Part shown: positions 15,048-22,292 of the stretch, one piece after another
How positions within the stretch are numbered: the stretch's first letter is position 1
Layout: each line of letters starts with the position of its first letter
From: Halobacteriales archaeon QS_5_70_15
GTDB lineage: Archaea > Halobacteriota > Halobacteria > Halobacteriales > Haloarculaceae
Assembly (NCBI GenBank): GCA_003022005.1
Contig: PXRQ01000048.1
Location: 1-29,602, forward strand
DNA length: 29,602 nt
Direction of reading: 5' to 3'
Program-made: the position numbers and the translations under genes
Notes under the pieces: generated by a model
What the model was told of the DNA's origin: nothing
Database searches by the model: none
Seen by the model: the letters and a program-made list of their open reading frames with translations, nothing else

Positions 15048-15700
15048 CCCCACGGGTGGCCGCTCCCCTCCGGCCACAGCGGGTACCAGTACGACTCGTC
15101 CTCCTCGACCGCGAGTTCGCCGTCGAGCACGGCCTGGAGCTTGAACTCCTGGCCGGAGTCCCGTTCCCGCTCGCCGCCCTTCGGGACGAACGGGTAGAAC
15201 GACCCGCGCCGGAAGGAGTAGATCCAGTAGGCCCTCGTGCCGTCCCGTTCGCGTTCGGCGGCTCCGCCGCCTCCCGACCCGGACCCGCGGGTTTCGCGTT
15301 CGAAGCTAAACAGCGCCGCGAGCAGCCGCGAGCCGAAGTCGTGTTCGACCAGCGTGTCCGCGGCGAAGTGGACGCTCGTGACGAGGTCCTCGAACTCGTC
15401 GTCGTGGAGGACGACCCACTCGTACCCCTTCGTGTCCCCGCGAACCTCGAACTCCGTGCCGGTCTCCGCCTCGCCGGCCTCGAGGATTGCCTCGACCTCC
15501 CGCACGGCGTCGCCGAACTGCGAGGAGTCGACCCCCGAGAAGCAGAGCGCGGCGTCCCCGGTCGGGACGTAGGCCAGATCGGCCTCCATCGTCACGTACG
15601 CCGTCGTCATGCCGAACAGGTCGTCCGGGTCGGCGCTGCGGGCCGCGTCCGTCTCGGCCCGAACCCCGAGCACCTCCCGGAGGGTGTCGAAGATGCCCAT
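15044..15700 (-). CDS. pspAB: PspA-associated protein PspAB, 218 aa
   Basis: The protein begins MGIFDTLREVLGVRAETDAARSADPDDLFGMTTAYVTM and follows the PspAB family through its length: LAYVPTGDAALCFSGVDSSQF, KGYEWVVLHDDEFEDLVTSVHFAADTLVEHDFGSRLLAALFSFE, YWIYSFRRGSFYPFVPKG and the ending VEEDESYWYPLWPEG. PspAB is a cytoplasmic protein found next to PspA and/or the HtpX protease in actinobacteria and archaea, and is thought to take part in the phage-shock membrane-stress response. A Gly/Ser-rich insert (GSGSGGGGAAERERD) before the final strands looks lineage-specific. The start MGIFDTL is chosen because it matches the family N-terminus; the upstream frame is noise. Its stop overlaps the start of the membrane-protein gene (GTGA). 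Confidence 0.82.
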   Translation of the reverse strand: MGIFDTLREVLGVRAETDAARSADPDDLFGMTTAYVTMEADLAYVPTGDAALCFSGVDSSQFGDAVREVEAILEAGEAETGTEFEVRGDTKGYEWVVLHDDEFEDLVTSVHFAADTLVEHDFGSRLLAALFSFERETRGSGSGGGGAAERERDGTRAYWIYSFRRGSFYPFVPKGGERERDSGQEFKLQAVLDGELAVEEDESYWYPLWPEGSGHPWG

Positions 15701-15966
15701 GCCGGCTGGAAGGGTCCCGGTGGGTAAAGGGACGCGGTGCCGATCCGGCGACGGTCCGACCACCGGCCGTCCACGAGCCGACCTGCGGAGATACGGGAAC
15801 GAACCCCGACGGCCCTCGGCCCCCGCACGTCGAACGCCGACCCGTATCTCGTCACCGAACCGATCGTAGTAACGTTCGAATGCGACTGCAGGTTCCCGGA
15901 CGTACCCCCCTCTCCCCGAAGACACCGAAGACACTTACGACCCCGACGACGGCAAGCTTCGCAGTA

Positions 15967-15973
15967 TTTATTA
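15967..15973 (+). promoter_or_regulatory. TATA box of the cupin gene
   Basis: TTTATTA is inside an AT-rich run (about 15964-15979), 27-33 nt upstream of the ATG at 16000. It is one of the clearest promoters in the window. Confidence 0.65.
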
Positions 15974-15999
15974 GTATTACCGCGTCTTTCTGCCGGTAG

Positions 16000-16608
16000 A
16001 TGAGTCGAACCACGCCGCCGGAATCCGATCCCAATCCGCTGGTTCGGGAGGTGTACGACGAACTCGGCGAGCTGCTCGATCGGGGCGACGACGCGTTCGT
16101 CGAGGAGGGGCCGGCACTCCTCGAGAAGGCCGTCCAGCGGGACGGTTTCTTCGAGAACGTGACGACCGATCCGGCTGCCCCCGACGAGTACACCCGGGAG
16201 AAGGTGATCGGCGACCCCGGCGAACACGTCATCCGGTTCATGGAGTGGCCGCCGGAGTACACGCTGATGCCCCACGAACACCGGGGGCGCCCGTGTTTCG
16301 AGGTCCTCGTGGAGGGTCACCTCATGCTCGCCGACATGGAGCGGACCGAGGTCGGCGACAACGAGTACACGTTCGACGTGCTGAACTCGTCGATCACGCG
16401 GCCCGGGGAATCGGCGGTCGTCGACCCCCGGGAGAACGAGATCCACGCCGTCTACAGCCCCGTCCGGAGCCGGTCCCTTCACGTCTACCCCGACGACCAC
16501 TGGAACGCGTACGGGTACGTCCTCTCGAACGAGAAAGGAGACGATTCTGCCGATACCTACGAGCGACGCGAGTTCGAACTCAGGGAGCCGGACGACGAGC
16601 GGGGCTGA
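16000..16608 (+). CDS. cupin-fold metal-dependent protein, cysteine-dioxygenase-like, 202 aa
   Basis: The N-terminal third is helical (LVREVYDELGELLDRGDDAF). The rest is a double-stranded beta-helix: VIRFMEWPPEYTLMPHEHRGRPCFEVLVEGHL supplies the HxH pair (H92, H94), and ENEIHAVYS supplies the third His (H149). This pattern is that of the cysteine dioxygenase-related 'predicted metal-dependent enzyme' group (COG5553) of the cupin superfamily, which typically binds Fe(II). The substrate is not known; a thiol or small acid is possible. The C-terminal 30 residues are highly acidic. The AT-rich promoter directly upstream suggests that it is transcribed alone. It sits on the opposite strand between pspAB and htpX. 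Confidence 0.8.
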   Translation: MSRTTPPESDPNPLVREVYDELGELLDRGDDAFVEEGPALLEKAVQRDGFFENVTTDPAAPDEYTREKVIGDPGEHVIRFMEWPPEYTLMPHEHRGRPCFEVLVEGHLMLADMERTEVGDNEYTFDVLNSSITRPGESAVVDPRENEIHAVYSPVRSRSLHVYPDDHWNAYGYVLSNEKGDDSADTYERREFELREPDDERG

Positions 16609-16755
16609 TCGGCCGGCGGGCGACAGCGGGAACTCCCCACGGACGCCGACTGGAACCACGGCTCCGATCCCGGGACCGACGCGGTTCTGCTCTGAGCGAC
16701 GAGGACGGCCCCGAGGCGGGGATCGAAAAAGAGGGCTGGTACGTCGGGGGAGCAG

Positions 16756-17625
16756 TCAGGTCTCCAGTTCCCGCTCGAGTTCGCGCAGGCGCTCGACGCG
16801 CTTCTCCGTCGAGGGGTGGGTGCTGAACAGCCGGCCGACGATACCCGACTTGATGGGGATGATGAAGAACGCGTTCATCTCCGCCTGGTCCCGGAGGTCC
16901 TCCTTGGGCACGTTCTCCATCCGCCCGGAGATCTTCAGCAGGGCGGAGGCCAGCGCCGAGGGCTTGCCGGTGATGACCGCCCCGCCCCGGTCCGCGGAGT
17001 ACTCGCGGTAGCGCGAGAGCGCCCGGATCAGGAGGAACGAGACGATCCACACGGCGAGCGACGCGAGGATGGCGACGATGACGGGGGCTCCGCCGCCGCG
17101 TTCGCGGCCGCCGCCGAACAGCCAGCCCCACCGGACCACGACGAACGCGATGGTCGAGAGGAACGACGCGATGGTCATCACCATCACGTCGCGGTTCTTG
17201 ATGTGTGCGAGCTCGTGGGCGAGCACCCCCTCGAGTTCGTCCTCGTCGAGGGTCCGCATGATGCCGGTCGTCACGGCCACCGCCGAACTCGACGGGGACT
17301 TCCCGGTGGCGAAGGCGTTCGGTACCCGCGAGTCCGCGACGGCGACCTTCGGCTTGGGGAGGTCGGCCTGCTGGGCCAGCCGCGAGACCATGTCGTGCAG
17401 CTCCGGGTACTCCTCCTCGCTCACCTCCTTCGCGCCCATCGACCACAGCGCCAGCTTGTCGCTGAAGAAGAACTGTCCGAGCATGAACAGCCCCATCACG
17501 AGGACCATGACGAACAGCCCCGCGTACTGCGAGAGGACCGCGATGAAGACGATGTACAGGACGAACAGCAGGAACATCGTCAGGAACATGCGCCCGCGCA
17601 GTCCCCAGTCCGTCTTCCACTCCAT
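16756..17625 (-). CDS. htpX: HtpX-family M48 zinc metalloprotease, 289 aa
   Basis: This membrane protease degrades damaged membrane proteins. Two N-terminal helices (about 13-32 and 36-54) precede the catalytic domain. The zinc site is HELAH with H137, E138 and H141; the third ligand is E209 in SRYREYSADRGGA. Two more hydrophobic segments (about 150-170 and 180-203) lie between the zinc motif and that glutamate, as in HtpX of other organisms. The C-terminal STHPSTEKRVERLRELERELE is the conserved tail. The ATG is supported by a TATA-like element (minus strand GTTTATG, 17649-17655). HtpX and PspAB are encoded together in many genomes; here both are on the minus strand, separated only by the cupin gene. 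Confidence 0.93.
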   Translation of the reverse strand: MEWKTDWGLRGRMFLTMFLLFVLYIVFIAVLSQYAGLFVMVLVMGLFMLGQFFFSDKLALWSMGAKEVSEEEYPELHDMVSRLAQQADLPKPKVAVADSRVPNAFATGKSPSSSAVAVTTGIMRTLDEDELEGVLAHELAHIKNRDVMVMTIASFLSTIAFVVVRWGWLFGGGRERGGGAPVIVAILASLAVWIVSFLLIRALSRYREYSADRGGAVITGKPSALASALLKISGRMENVPKEDLRDQAEMNAFFIIPIKSGIVGRLFSTHPSTEKRVERLRELERELET

Positions 17626-17648
17626 ACCCCCACTAGCCCGCTCGCGTT

Positions 17649-17655
17649 CATAAAC
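17649..17655 (-). promoter_or_regulatory. TATA-like promoter element of htpX
   Basis: The minus-strand bases GTTTATG lie 24-30 nt before the htpX ATG. Confidence 0.5.
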
Positions 17656-17723
17656 TTCTCCGTCGCGCGCGGGGAACCGGCGGCATCGCGTGCCTCCCCT
17701 CTTCTCGACACCGCACGCCCTCG

Positions 17724-18071
17724 CTACAGGACGGACTGTGCGTCGTCCGGTGACGGGCCGGTCTCGAGGAGCGCGTCCGGGTCGAGGTCGTCGAGCGCGG
17801 CCCCTATCCGGTCGCGGGTATCGGCCCGTGCCTCCTCGTCGAGGCCGTTGATCTCCCGAAACGCCCTGCGGAGGAGCGCGAGGCGGTCCTTGCAGTCGCC
17901 ACCGAGCGGGAGCGCGAGGCTCCCCTCGACGGAGCCCAGCCCCCGCTCCCGCTGGAGGTATTCGACCCACTCCAGCGGCGGGTACATCTTCCGGTCCGGG
18001 GCCGGGGCATCACAGCGGGCACACCGATCGGTCACGACGTACGGATGTCGTAGCGGGCCGCGACCGTTCAC
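17724..18071 (-). CDS. small hypothetical protein with an N-terminal CxxC, about 115 aa, start uncertain
   Basis: The reliable part is the C-terminal region, with TDRCARCDAP, MYPPLEWVEYLQRERGLGSVEG, then GGDCKDRLALLRRAFREINGLDEEARADTRDRIGAALDDLDPDALLE. It is a soluble, mostly helical acidic protein with a possible zinc knuckle at its front. I do not recognise the family. The frame stays open upstream to an ATG at 18170 but passes through HGVSGSPTVTVNG, a stretch that looks like the cis-Pro region of a thioredoxin-fold protein and lies across a truncated lipoprotein gene. Third-position G/C bias is weak between 18035 and 18110. I therefore place the start at the GTG at 18071; the GTG at 18035 is an alternative. 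Confidence 0.5.
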   Translation of the reverse strand: MNGRGPLRHPYVVTDRCARCDAPAPDRKMYPPLEWVEYLQRERGLGSVEGSLALPLGGDCKDRLALLRRAFREINGLDEEARADTRDRIGAALDDLDPDALLETGPSPDDAQSVL

Positions 18072-18237
18072 CGTTACGGTGGGACTGCCCGAGACCCCGT
18101 GCGCTCGACACGTATGCTCGACCGCTAGGCTCCGGCGTCGAGTCGCCCCCGCTCCCCGCACAGCCCGCAAGCCCGGCGACGCCGCCGACGCCGAGCCCCC
18201 GCAGCACGTCCCGCCGCTCGGTGTCCCGGTGTGCCAT
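18010..18237 (-). pseudogene. truncated Tat lipoprotein (signal peptide retained, mature domain lost)
   Basis: The N-terminus MAHRDTERRDVLRGLGVGGV, then AGLAGCAGSGGDSTPEPS, is a textbook haloarchaeal twin-arginine lipoprotein signal with a lipobox Cys and a Thr/Pro linker. After about residue 38 the frame loses its codon bias and stops at 18010 after only 75 residues. In another frame, the same DNA then encodes CRAHGVSGSPTVTVNGR, which resembles the end of a DsbA/thioredoxin-like domain. The simplest reading is a large deletion in an exported thioredoxin-fold lipoprotein gene. A TATA-like element (18260-18270) with correct spacing remains upstream. Confidence 0.5.
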
Positions 18238-18259
18238 GAGTGATCATGATGAACGTTGT

Positions 18260-18270
18260 CAGTAAATAGT
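18260..18270 (-). promoter_or_regulatory. TATA-like promoter element of the truncated Tat lipoprotein
   Basis: On the minus strand the bases read ACTATTTACTG, about 23-33 nt upstream of the ATG at 18237. Confidence 0.5.
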
Positions 18271-18383
18271 CTGGGGGTGGGGCCAACCTCCCCCCGAGCG
18301 CCCGTCGGTGGACGGTCGACCGGTCGGACGTCGTCGGTCGGGTTCGGTGCGGCAGGGTCGGAACGCGGGGACGGGCGGGCCGG

Positions 18384-19205
18384 CTACCGGCCCTTGCTTC
18401 CCCAGCCGAACGCCAGCCAGCCGCCGTCGGCGTGCATCACCTCGCCGGTCATGTAGTGGTCCCCCTCGGCGAGGAAGGTGGCACAGTTGGCCATCTCCTC
18501 GACCGACCCGAACCGGTCGAGCGGGACCCGGTCGTGGATGTCCCCGTCCTCGTAGCCGTAGCGCGGCCACGGTCGGTCCGAACGGTCGGTCTCCTCCTCC
18601 TTCTCCTCGCGGGTCTGCTCGTCCAGCGCCGTCTTGATGAACCCCGGCGCGAGCGCGTTCACCCCGACGTCGTACTCGGCGAGTTCGACCGCGAGACACC
18701 GGGTGAGGTTGTTCAGCCCCCCCTTCGAGGCGTTGTACGGCGCCCGGCCCTGGACGCCGATGGAGCCGAAGATGCTCGAGACGTTGATTATCTGGCCGCC
18801 CCCGCCCCCCTCGGCCATCCGCTGGCCGGCGACCTGCGAGCCGAAAAAGGGCCCCGTCAGGTTCACGTCGATGACCCGTCGCCACTCGTCCTCCGGCATC
18901 TCCAGCGCGGGCGCGATGTGGCTGATGCCGGCGTTGTTGACCATGATATCGAGCGAACCGAACTCCTCGACCGCAGCGTCGACCAGCGACTCGACCTCCG
19001 CCTTCTCGCTCACGTCGGCCTCAGCGGCGACCGCGGTACCCCCCTCCTCGCGGATGGCCTCGGCCGTGGCCTCCGCGCGCTCCAGCGACCGCGAATTGGT
19101 GACGACGTTCGCCCCCTCCTCGGCGAATCGCGTCGCGATCCCCCCGCCGATACCGCTGCTCGATCCCGTCACGATCGCCGTCCTCCCGTCGAGTCGACCG
19201 GACAT
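18384..19205 (-). CDS. short-chain dehydrogenase/reductase (SDR), 273 aa
   Basis: This is a classical SDR that uses NAD(P)(H) to oxidise or reduce a hydroxyl/keto group. The cofactor motif TGSSSGIG is at 13-20, NNAG at 90-93, the catalytic Ser at 143-144 in INVSSIFG, and the YxxxK pair is Y157/K161 in APYNASKGG. The C-terminal block LAEGDHYMTGEVMHADGGW closes the fold. An insertion rich in Glu, Asp and Arg (about residues 195-230) before VPLDRFGSVEEMA is longer than usual and probably shapes the substrate lid. The start MSGRLDGRTAIVTG places the Rossmann motif at its usual distance; a TATA-like element supports it. The substrate is unknown. It is divergent from the broken ureohydrolase, 86 nt away. 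Confidence 0.9.
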   Translation of the reverse strand: MSGRLDGRTAIVTGSSSGIGGGIATRFAEEGANVVTNSRSLERAEATAEAIREEGGTAVAAEADVSEKAEVESLVDAAVEEFGSLDIMVNNAGISHIAPALEMPEDEWRRVIDVNLTGPFFGSQVAGQRMAEGGGGGQIINVSSIFGSIGVQGRAPYNASKGGLNNLTRCLAVELAEYDVGVNALAPGFIKTALDEQTREEKEEETDRSDRPWPRYGYEDGDIHDRVPLDRFGSVEEMANCATFLAEGDHYMTGEVMHADGGWLAFGWGSKGR

Positions 19206-19227
19206 GTGCCGTGGCAGATGGGGGTCC

Positions 19228-19236
19228 GGTATAACG
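19228..19236 (-). promoter_or_regulatory. TATA-like promoter element of the SDR gene
   Basis: The minus-strand bases CGTTATACC lie 23-31 nt before the SDR ATG. Confidence 0.5.
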
Positions 19237-19261
19237 CTACCGCCGTCTCCGGACCCCAACC

Positions 19262-19269
19262 CCTATACC
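19262..19269 (+). promoter_or_regulatory. TATA-like promoter element of the ureohydrolase gene
   Basis: CCTATACC lies 23-30 nt upstream of the ATG at 19292, so the promoter seems intact although the gene is broken. Confidence 0.5.
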
Positions 19270-19291
19270 GCCGCCGTCGGCTACTGAACGC

Positions 19292-20270
19292 ATGCCGGAA
19301 AACACCGAAGCGGCGGGGTTCGACCTGCCCGGGGACGTCCGGGATCTGCTCTCGCCGTACCCGGGGTACAGCGTCGGTACCGAGGACGAGTACGACGTCA
19401 ACGTCGGCGAGATCATCGCCGACTTCCGGGAGACCGGGACCGCGGACGTCGGCATCCTCGGCGCGCCGTTCGATACCGCGTGCGTCGCGGGCGCACGCGG
19501 TTCACGGTATGGCCCCGAGGGGGTCAGGGACGCGATCACACACGGTACCTGCTACAACCCCGCGCTCGACGTCGACATCAGCGAGGGGATCGACGTCGTG
19601 GACTTCGGGGACGTCCGCGTCGAGCACACGGACGTCCTCGAGACTCACGACCGCGTCGAGCGGGTCTGCACCGCGCTGACCGAGCGGGGGGTCGTCCCGG
19701 TGACCGTCGGCGGGGACCACTCGCTGACCTACCCGACGGCGAAGGGGCTGATGAACGCGACCGACGGGAACGTGGGCGTGATCAACGTCGACGCCCACCA
19801 CGACGTCCGCGTTCAGGCGGCTGCTCGAGGACGACTCCGGGAAGCTCGACCACGAGAACTTCGTCGAGTACGGCCTCTCGGGCTGGCACAACTCGAAGTA
19901 CTACGTCGACTGGCTCCGCAAGAACGGCACCGAGATCATCACGACGCGAGACATCCGCGCGGAGGGCGTCGCCGAGACGGCCGAACGCGCCCTCAACCGG
20001 GCGACCGACGGGACCGACGCGGTGTTCCTCTCGGTCGACATCGACGTGCTTGACGCCGGGATCTCGCCCGGGACGACGGCACCCAGTCCGGGGGGGCTCC
20101 TCACCCACGAACTGCTGGAGGCCGTGTACCGGATCGGGGGGCACGAGGCGGTCCGGGGCGCGGACCTGATGGAGGTCGCCCCGCCGCTGGAGACGGAGGA
20201 CACGACGGCGATGATCGGTGCGGCGGTCGTGACCCAGTTTGTCGGGGCGCGGAAGGTGGCCGCGGACTGA
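19292..20270 (+). pseudogene. ureohydrolase (agmatinase/arginase/formimidoylglutamase family), frameshifted
   Basis: The first frame, from ATG 19292, gives an N-terminal half with the manganese motifs GGDHS (H143) and DAHHD (D167, H169, D171), ending at DVR near 19810. The second half continues in another frame from about 19812 with FRRLLEDDSGKLDHENFVEYGL, SVDIDVLDAGISPGT (two more metal-binding Asp) and a C-terminal ADLMEVAPPLETEDTTAMIGAAVV, stopping at TGA 20268-20270. The family has a substrate loop of roughly 10-15 residues with a (S/H)GTPF-type motif between DAHxD and this FRR segment, and it is absent. So a short, out-of-frame deletion removed the loop. Both halves are otherwise free of stops, so the lesion is recent or a sequence error. 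Which ureohydrolase it was cannot be decided. Confidence 0.85.
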
Positions 20271-20640
20271 TACCGGTCGGGGGGTCCCTGCACGTCTGGA
20301 GGTGATAGACCGCAGACGTCTCGAGGTCGACGTGGAAGGTATAGAGAACGAGTTCAGTACCGCGGGCGCATTCGATTCGGACCGAACCGACGTGGATCCC
20401 CTATAGGTGGACCGGCCACCCGCCCCTTTGCTGTACCCGCTCGCTTCGCTCGTTCGTGGGAGGTAGCGCTGCTGGATTTCCCGTTACCTGTCGGCCCTGC
20501 CCGTCGGATCCTAACCACTGGGAGACGAAGCGTCCGTACGTGATACCGCAGTAGCCGCCACCATCGGCAGAGAGACAGTGACGCGGTATCCGTCGGTATT
20601 TCCGTCTGCCGTCGGTTTTTTCGGCGCCACTTTTGAATCG
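20271..20640. other. gene-free stretch at the left side of the lower-GC patch
   Basis: No supported gene is present on either strand. It contains the hairpin-like CGCTCGCTTCGCTCG (near 20440-20455), a motif often seen in haloarchaeal spacers, and a T-rich run near 20615 (GGTTTTTTCGG) that could end the minus-strand transcript coming from the 2H phosphoesterase. The base composition becomes visibly less GC-rich than in the preceding genes. Confidence 0.4.
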
Positions 20641-21192
20641 TCACCCGTGCGTAGCACGGCGGTTTTCGACCGATTCACTCGAGACCAAACGTCGCGACCG
20701 TCTTCCACTCTGATACGTCCCTCCAGTACTGACAGCCTCGACCGTATCCGTTCGAACACTACCCGGCAACGACTCCATATCTGTCATACGAGTCAGTTCG
20801 ACCCGGTCCTGATGCCCCATACCACTATAGACGGGGCTCAGATGTGGGACGTACATGCCTCCAGTCACCCCGAACCTCTCCAGCGCCCGCTGGTGCAGTT
20901 CCAATACCTCGACAGATGGATCCACGAGACGGAAGACACGCTGGTGGTTCGTCGTCGAGCACGAGACCCGAGCGGACTCCAGTTCGAACGGTTCAACGCC
21001 CCGAATGGGTTTCCGGGTCCGTCTCTCGACGAACTCCCGCCCCTCGCTCACGCCACCGAGAACGGTGACGTGAGGTCGGACATCGGGGGCATCGGAACAC
21101 GACTCGGCGTATTCGGTTATTACGGTGTCGAGCGTACGGTATTCGGACGTCTCCCGGGCAGGGAGTAGCCAGATCGAGTGTTCTCCGGACAC
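20641..21192 (-). CDS. 2H phosphoesterase, plant/yeast cyclic phosphodiesterase (CPDase)-like, 183 aa
   Basis: The protein contains the two HxT/S motifs of the 2H superfamily: PHVTVLGGV at about residue 41 and PHLSPVYSGM at about residue 118. The surrounding layout matches CPDases that open ADP-ribose 1'',2''-cyclic phosphate or 2',3'-cyclic nucleotides: an opening IWLLPARE, a central RVFRLVDPSVEVLELHQRALERFG and a late VRTDTVEAVSTGG. It is less like ThpR, the usual archaeal 2H protein. The GTG at 21192 is the only start ahead of the first strand. The last 25 residues are basic and may be unstructured. Codon use is less G/C-biased than in flanking genes, which suggests transfer. The reaction is inferred from family resemblance. 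Confidence 0.68.
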   Translation of the reverse strand: MSGEHSIWLLPARETSEYRTLDTVITEYAESCSDAPDVRPHVTVLGGVSEGREFVERRTRKPIRGVEPFELESARVSCSTTNHQRVFRLVDPSVEVLELHQRALERFGVTGGMYVPHLSPVYSGMGHQDRVELTRMTDMESLPGSVRTDTVEAVSTGGTYQSGRRSRRLVSSESVENRRATHG

Positions 21193-21334
21193 GGATCACC
21201 CTTTTATCCTCGCTACCATAGAGGTGCAGTGCTCCGAGTGTTCCTCGAGATGGCACCGAAAACGGTCCCGACGCTACATACGCGAGCGATCGACGAAACA
21301 ACAGTCCCAACCACAGCGATCTCCTGAAACAAAC

Positions 21335-22057
21335 ATGAAGGGCGTCATCCTGGCCGCGGGGGAGGGTACTCGCCTCAGGCCAAAGACCGAGGAGATACCC
21401 AAGCCACTCGTCGAAGTTGCGGGAAAGCCGATTCTGACACGCGCGCTCGAAACACTTCTTGATCTCGGTATCGACAAGGTCGTCATCGTCATCGGGTACA
21501 AAGGCGATCAGATCGAGGAGGAGTACGGAGGTAGCTACCGGGGGCTGGATATATCGTACGCTCGCCAAGCCAAGCGAGATGGTCTCGCACACGCGGTTCT
21601 CGCCGCCCACGAACGTATCGAGTCCGATTTCGTCGTCCTGAATGGGGACAACGTATACTCCGGGAACTTGGAATCCGCGATCCATCGCCACGCATCAACA
21701 GGTGCGGAGATCACCTTCCCGGTCGAAACAGTGTCCTCGGAGACTGCCGGACGGGGCGCTGTATGCGACCTCGACGACAACGGGACCGTGATCGGGCTGG
21801 TAGAGAAACCCGAGACACCACCGTCGGGATGTGTACCAACCGCCTTCTACGTGCTCCCACCCGAGGTCCTCCATGCGTGTCGGATCGTCACGCCATCCTC
21901 TCGAGGCGAGTACGAACTGCCGGACGCCATTGATTTGCTCATTCACGCCGGGTACGAAGTCGAAACCGTCCCGTTCGAAGGATGGAGAGTGAATATCAAT
22001 ACCGAACAGGACGTAGAACGAGCGGAGCGGAAACTGTCCGGTCGGGGCGATCGCTGA
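21335..22057 (+). CDS. sugar nucleotidyltransferase, AglF/GalU-type, 240 aa
   Basis: This enzyme joins a nucleoside triphosphate to a sugar-1-phosphate to make an activated sugar. The signature LAAGEGTRLRPKTEEIPKPL covers the nucleotide-binding loop and K23; GDN at 104-106 binds the metal; VEKPETPPSG and RGEYELPDAIDLLI are characteristic of the short glucose-1-phosphate uridylyl/thymidylyltransferases. By memory, the closest archaeal match is AglF of Haloferax, a UTP-glucose-1-phosphate uridylyltransferase in S-layer N-glycosylation (same length, same RGEYE...AIDLLI block). No other glycosylation genes are in the window. The ATG at 21335 begins directly at the fold. Codon bias is less GC-rich than in the neighbours, which fits a cell-surface sugar gene acquired by transfer. 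Confidence 0.85.
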   Translation: MKGVILAAGEGTRLRPKTEEIPKPLVEVAGKPILTRALETLLDLGIDKVVIVIGYKGDQIEEEYGGSYRGLDISYARQAKRDGLAHAVLAAHERIESDFVVLNGDNVYSGNLESAIHRHASTGAEITFPVETVSSETAGRGAVCDLDDNGTVIGLVEKPETPPSGCVPTAFYVLPPEVLHACRIVTPSSRGEYELPDAIDLLIHAGYEVETVPFEGWRVNINTEQDVERAERKLSGRGDR

Positions 22058-22292
22058 TTAGCGGTTCTGTACCGGTCGATTCGGGTCAGTCCGAGGGGGA
22101 GTACCTGGTGCCGTACGTGCGCCCCGTGTTCGGCGTGGCCCCGCTAACAGCAATCAGACGTTCGGTAGGTCGGATCTGGGACCCCTCCACCGATTCTACG
22201 AACCGTCGGCGGAGCCGGATCCCGGAACCCCGGGACGACGAACGGGCTGCTCCGGACACCAGAACTATGTTCCCCATCCGAGAGTCCGGGGT

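Noticed and set aside
20354..20644. Possible 96-aa minus-strand gene in the lower-GC spacer
   Set aside because: It is very basic, unlike haloarchaeal proteins, and reads through the common CGCTCGCTTCGCTCG spacer motif.
21201..21210. TATA box for the 2H phosphoesterase (minus strand GGATAAAAGG-type)
   Set aside because: It would place the transcript start downstream of the GTG used for the protein, so the spacing is wrong; on plus it would leave a leader of about 100 nt for the nucleotidyltransferase, which is possible but unsupported.
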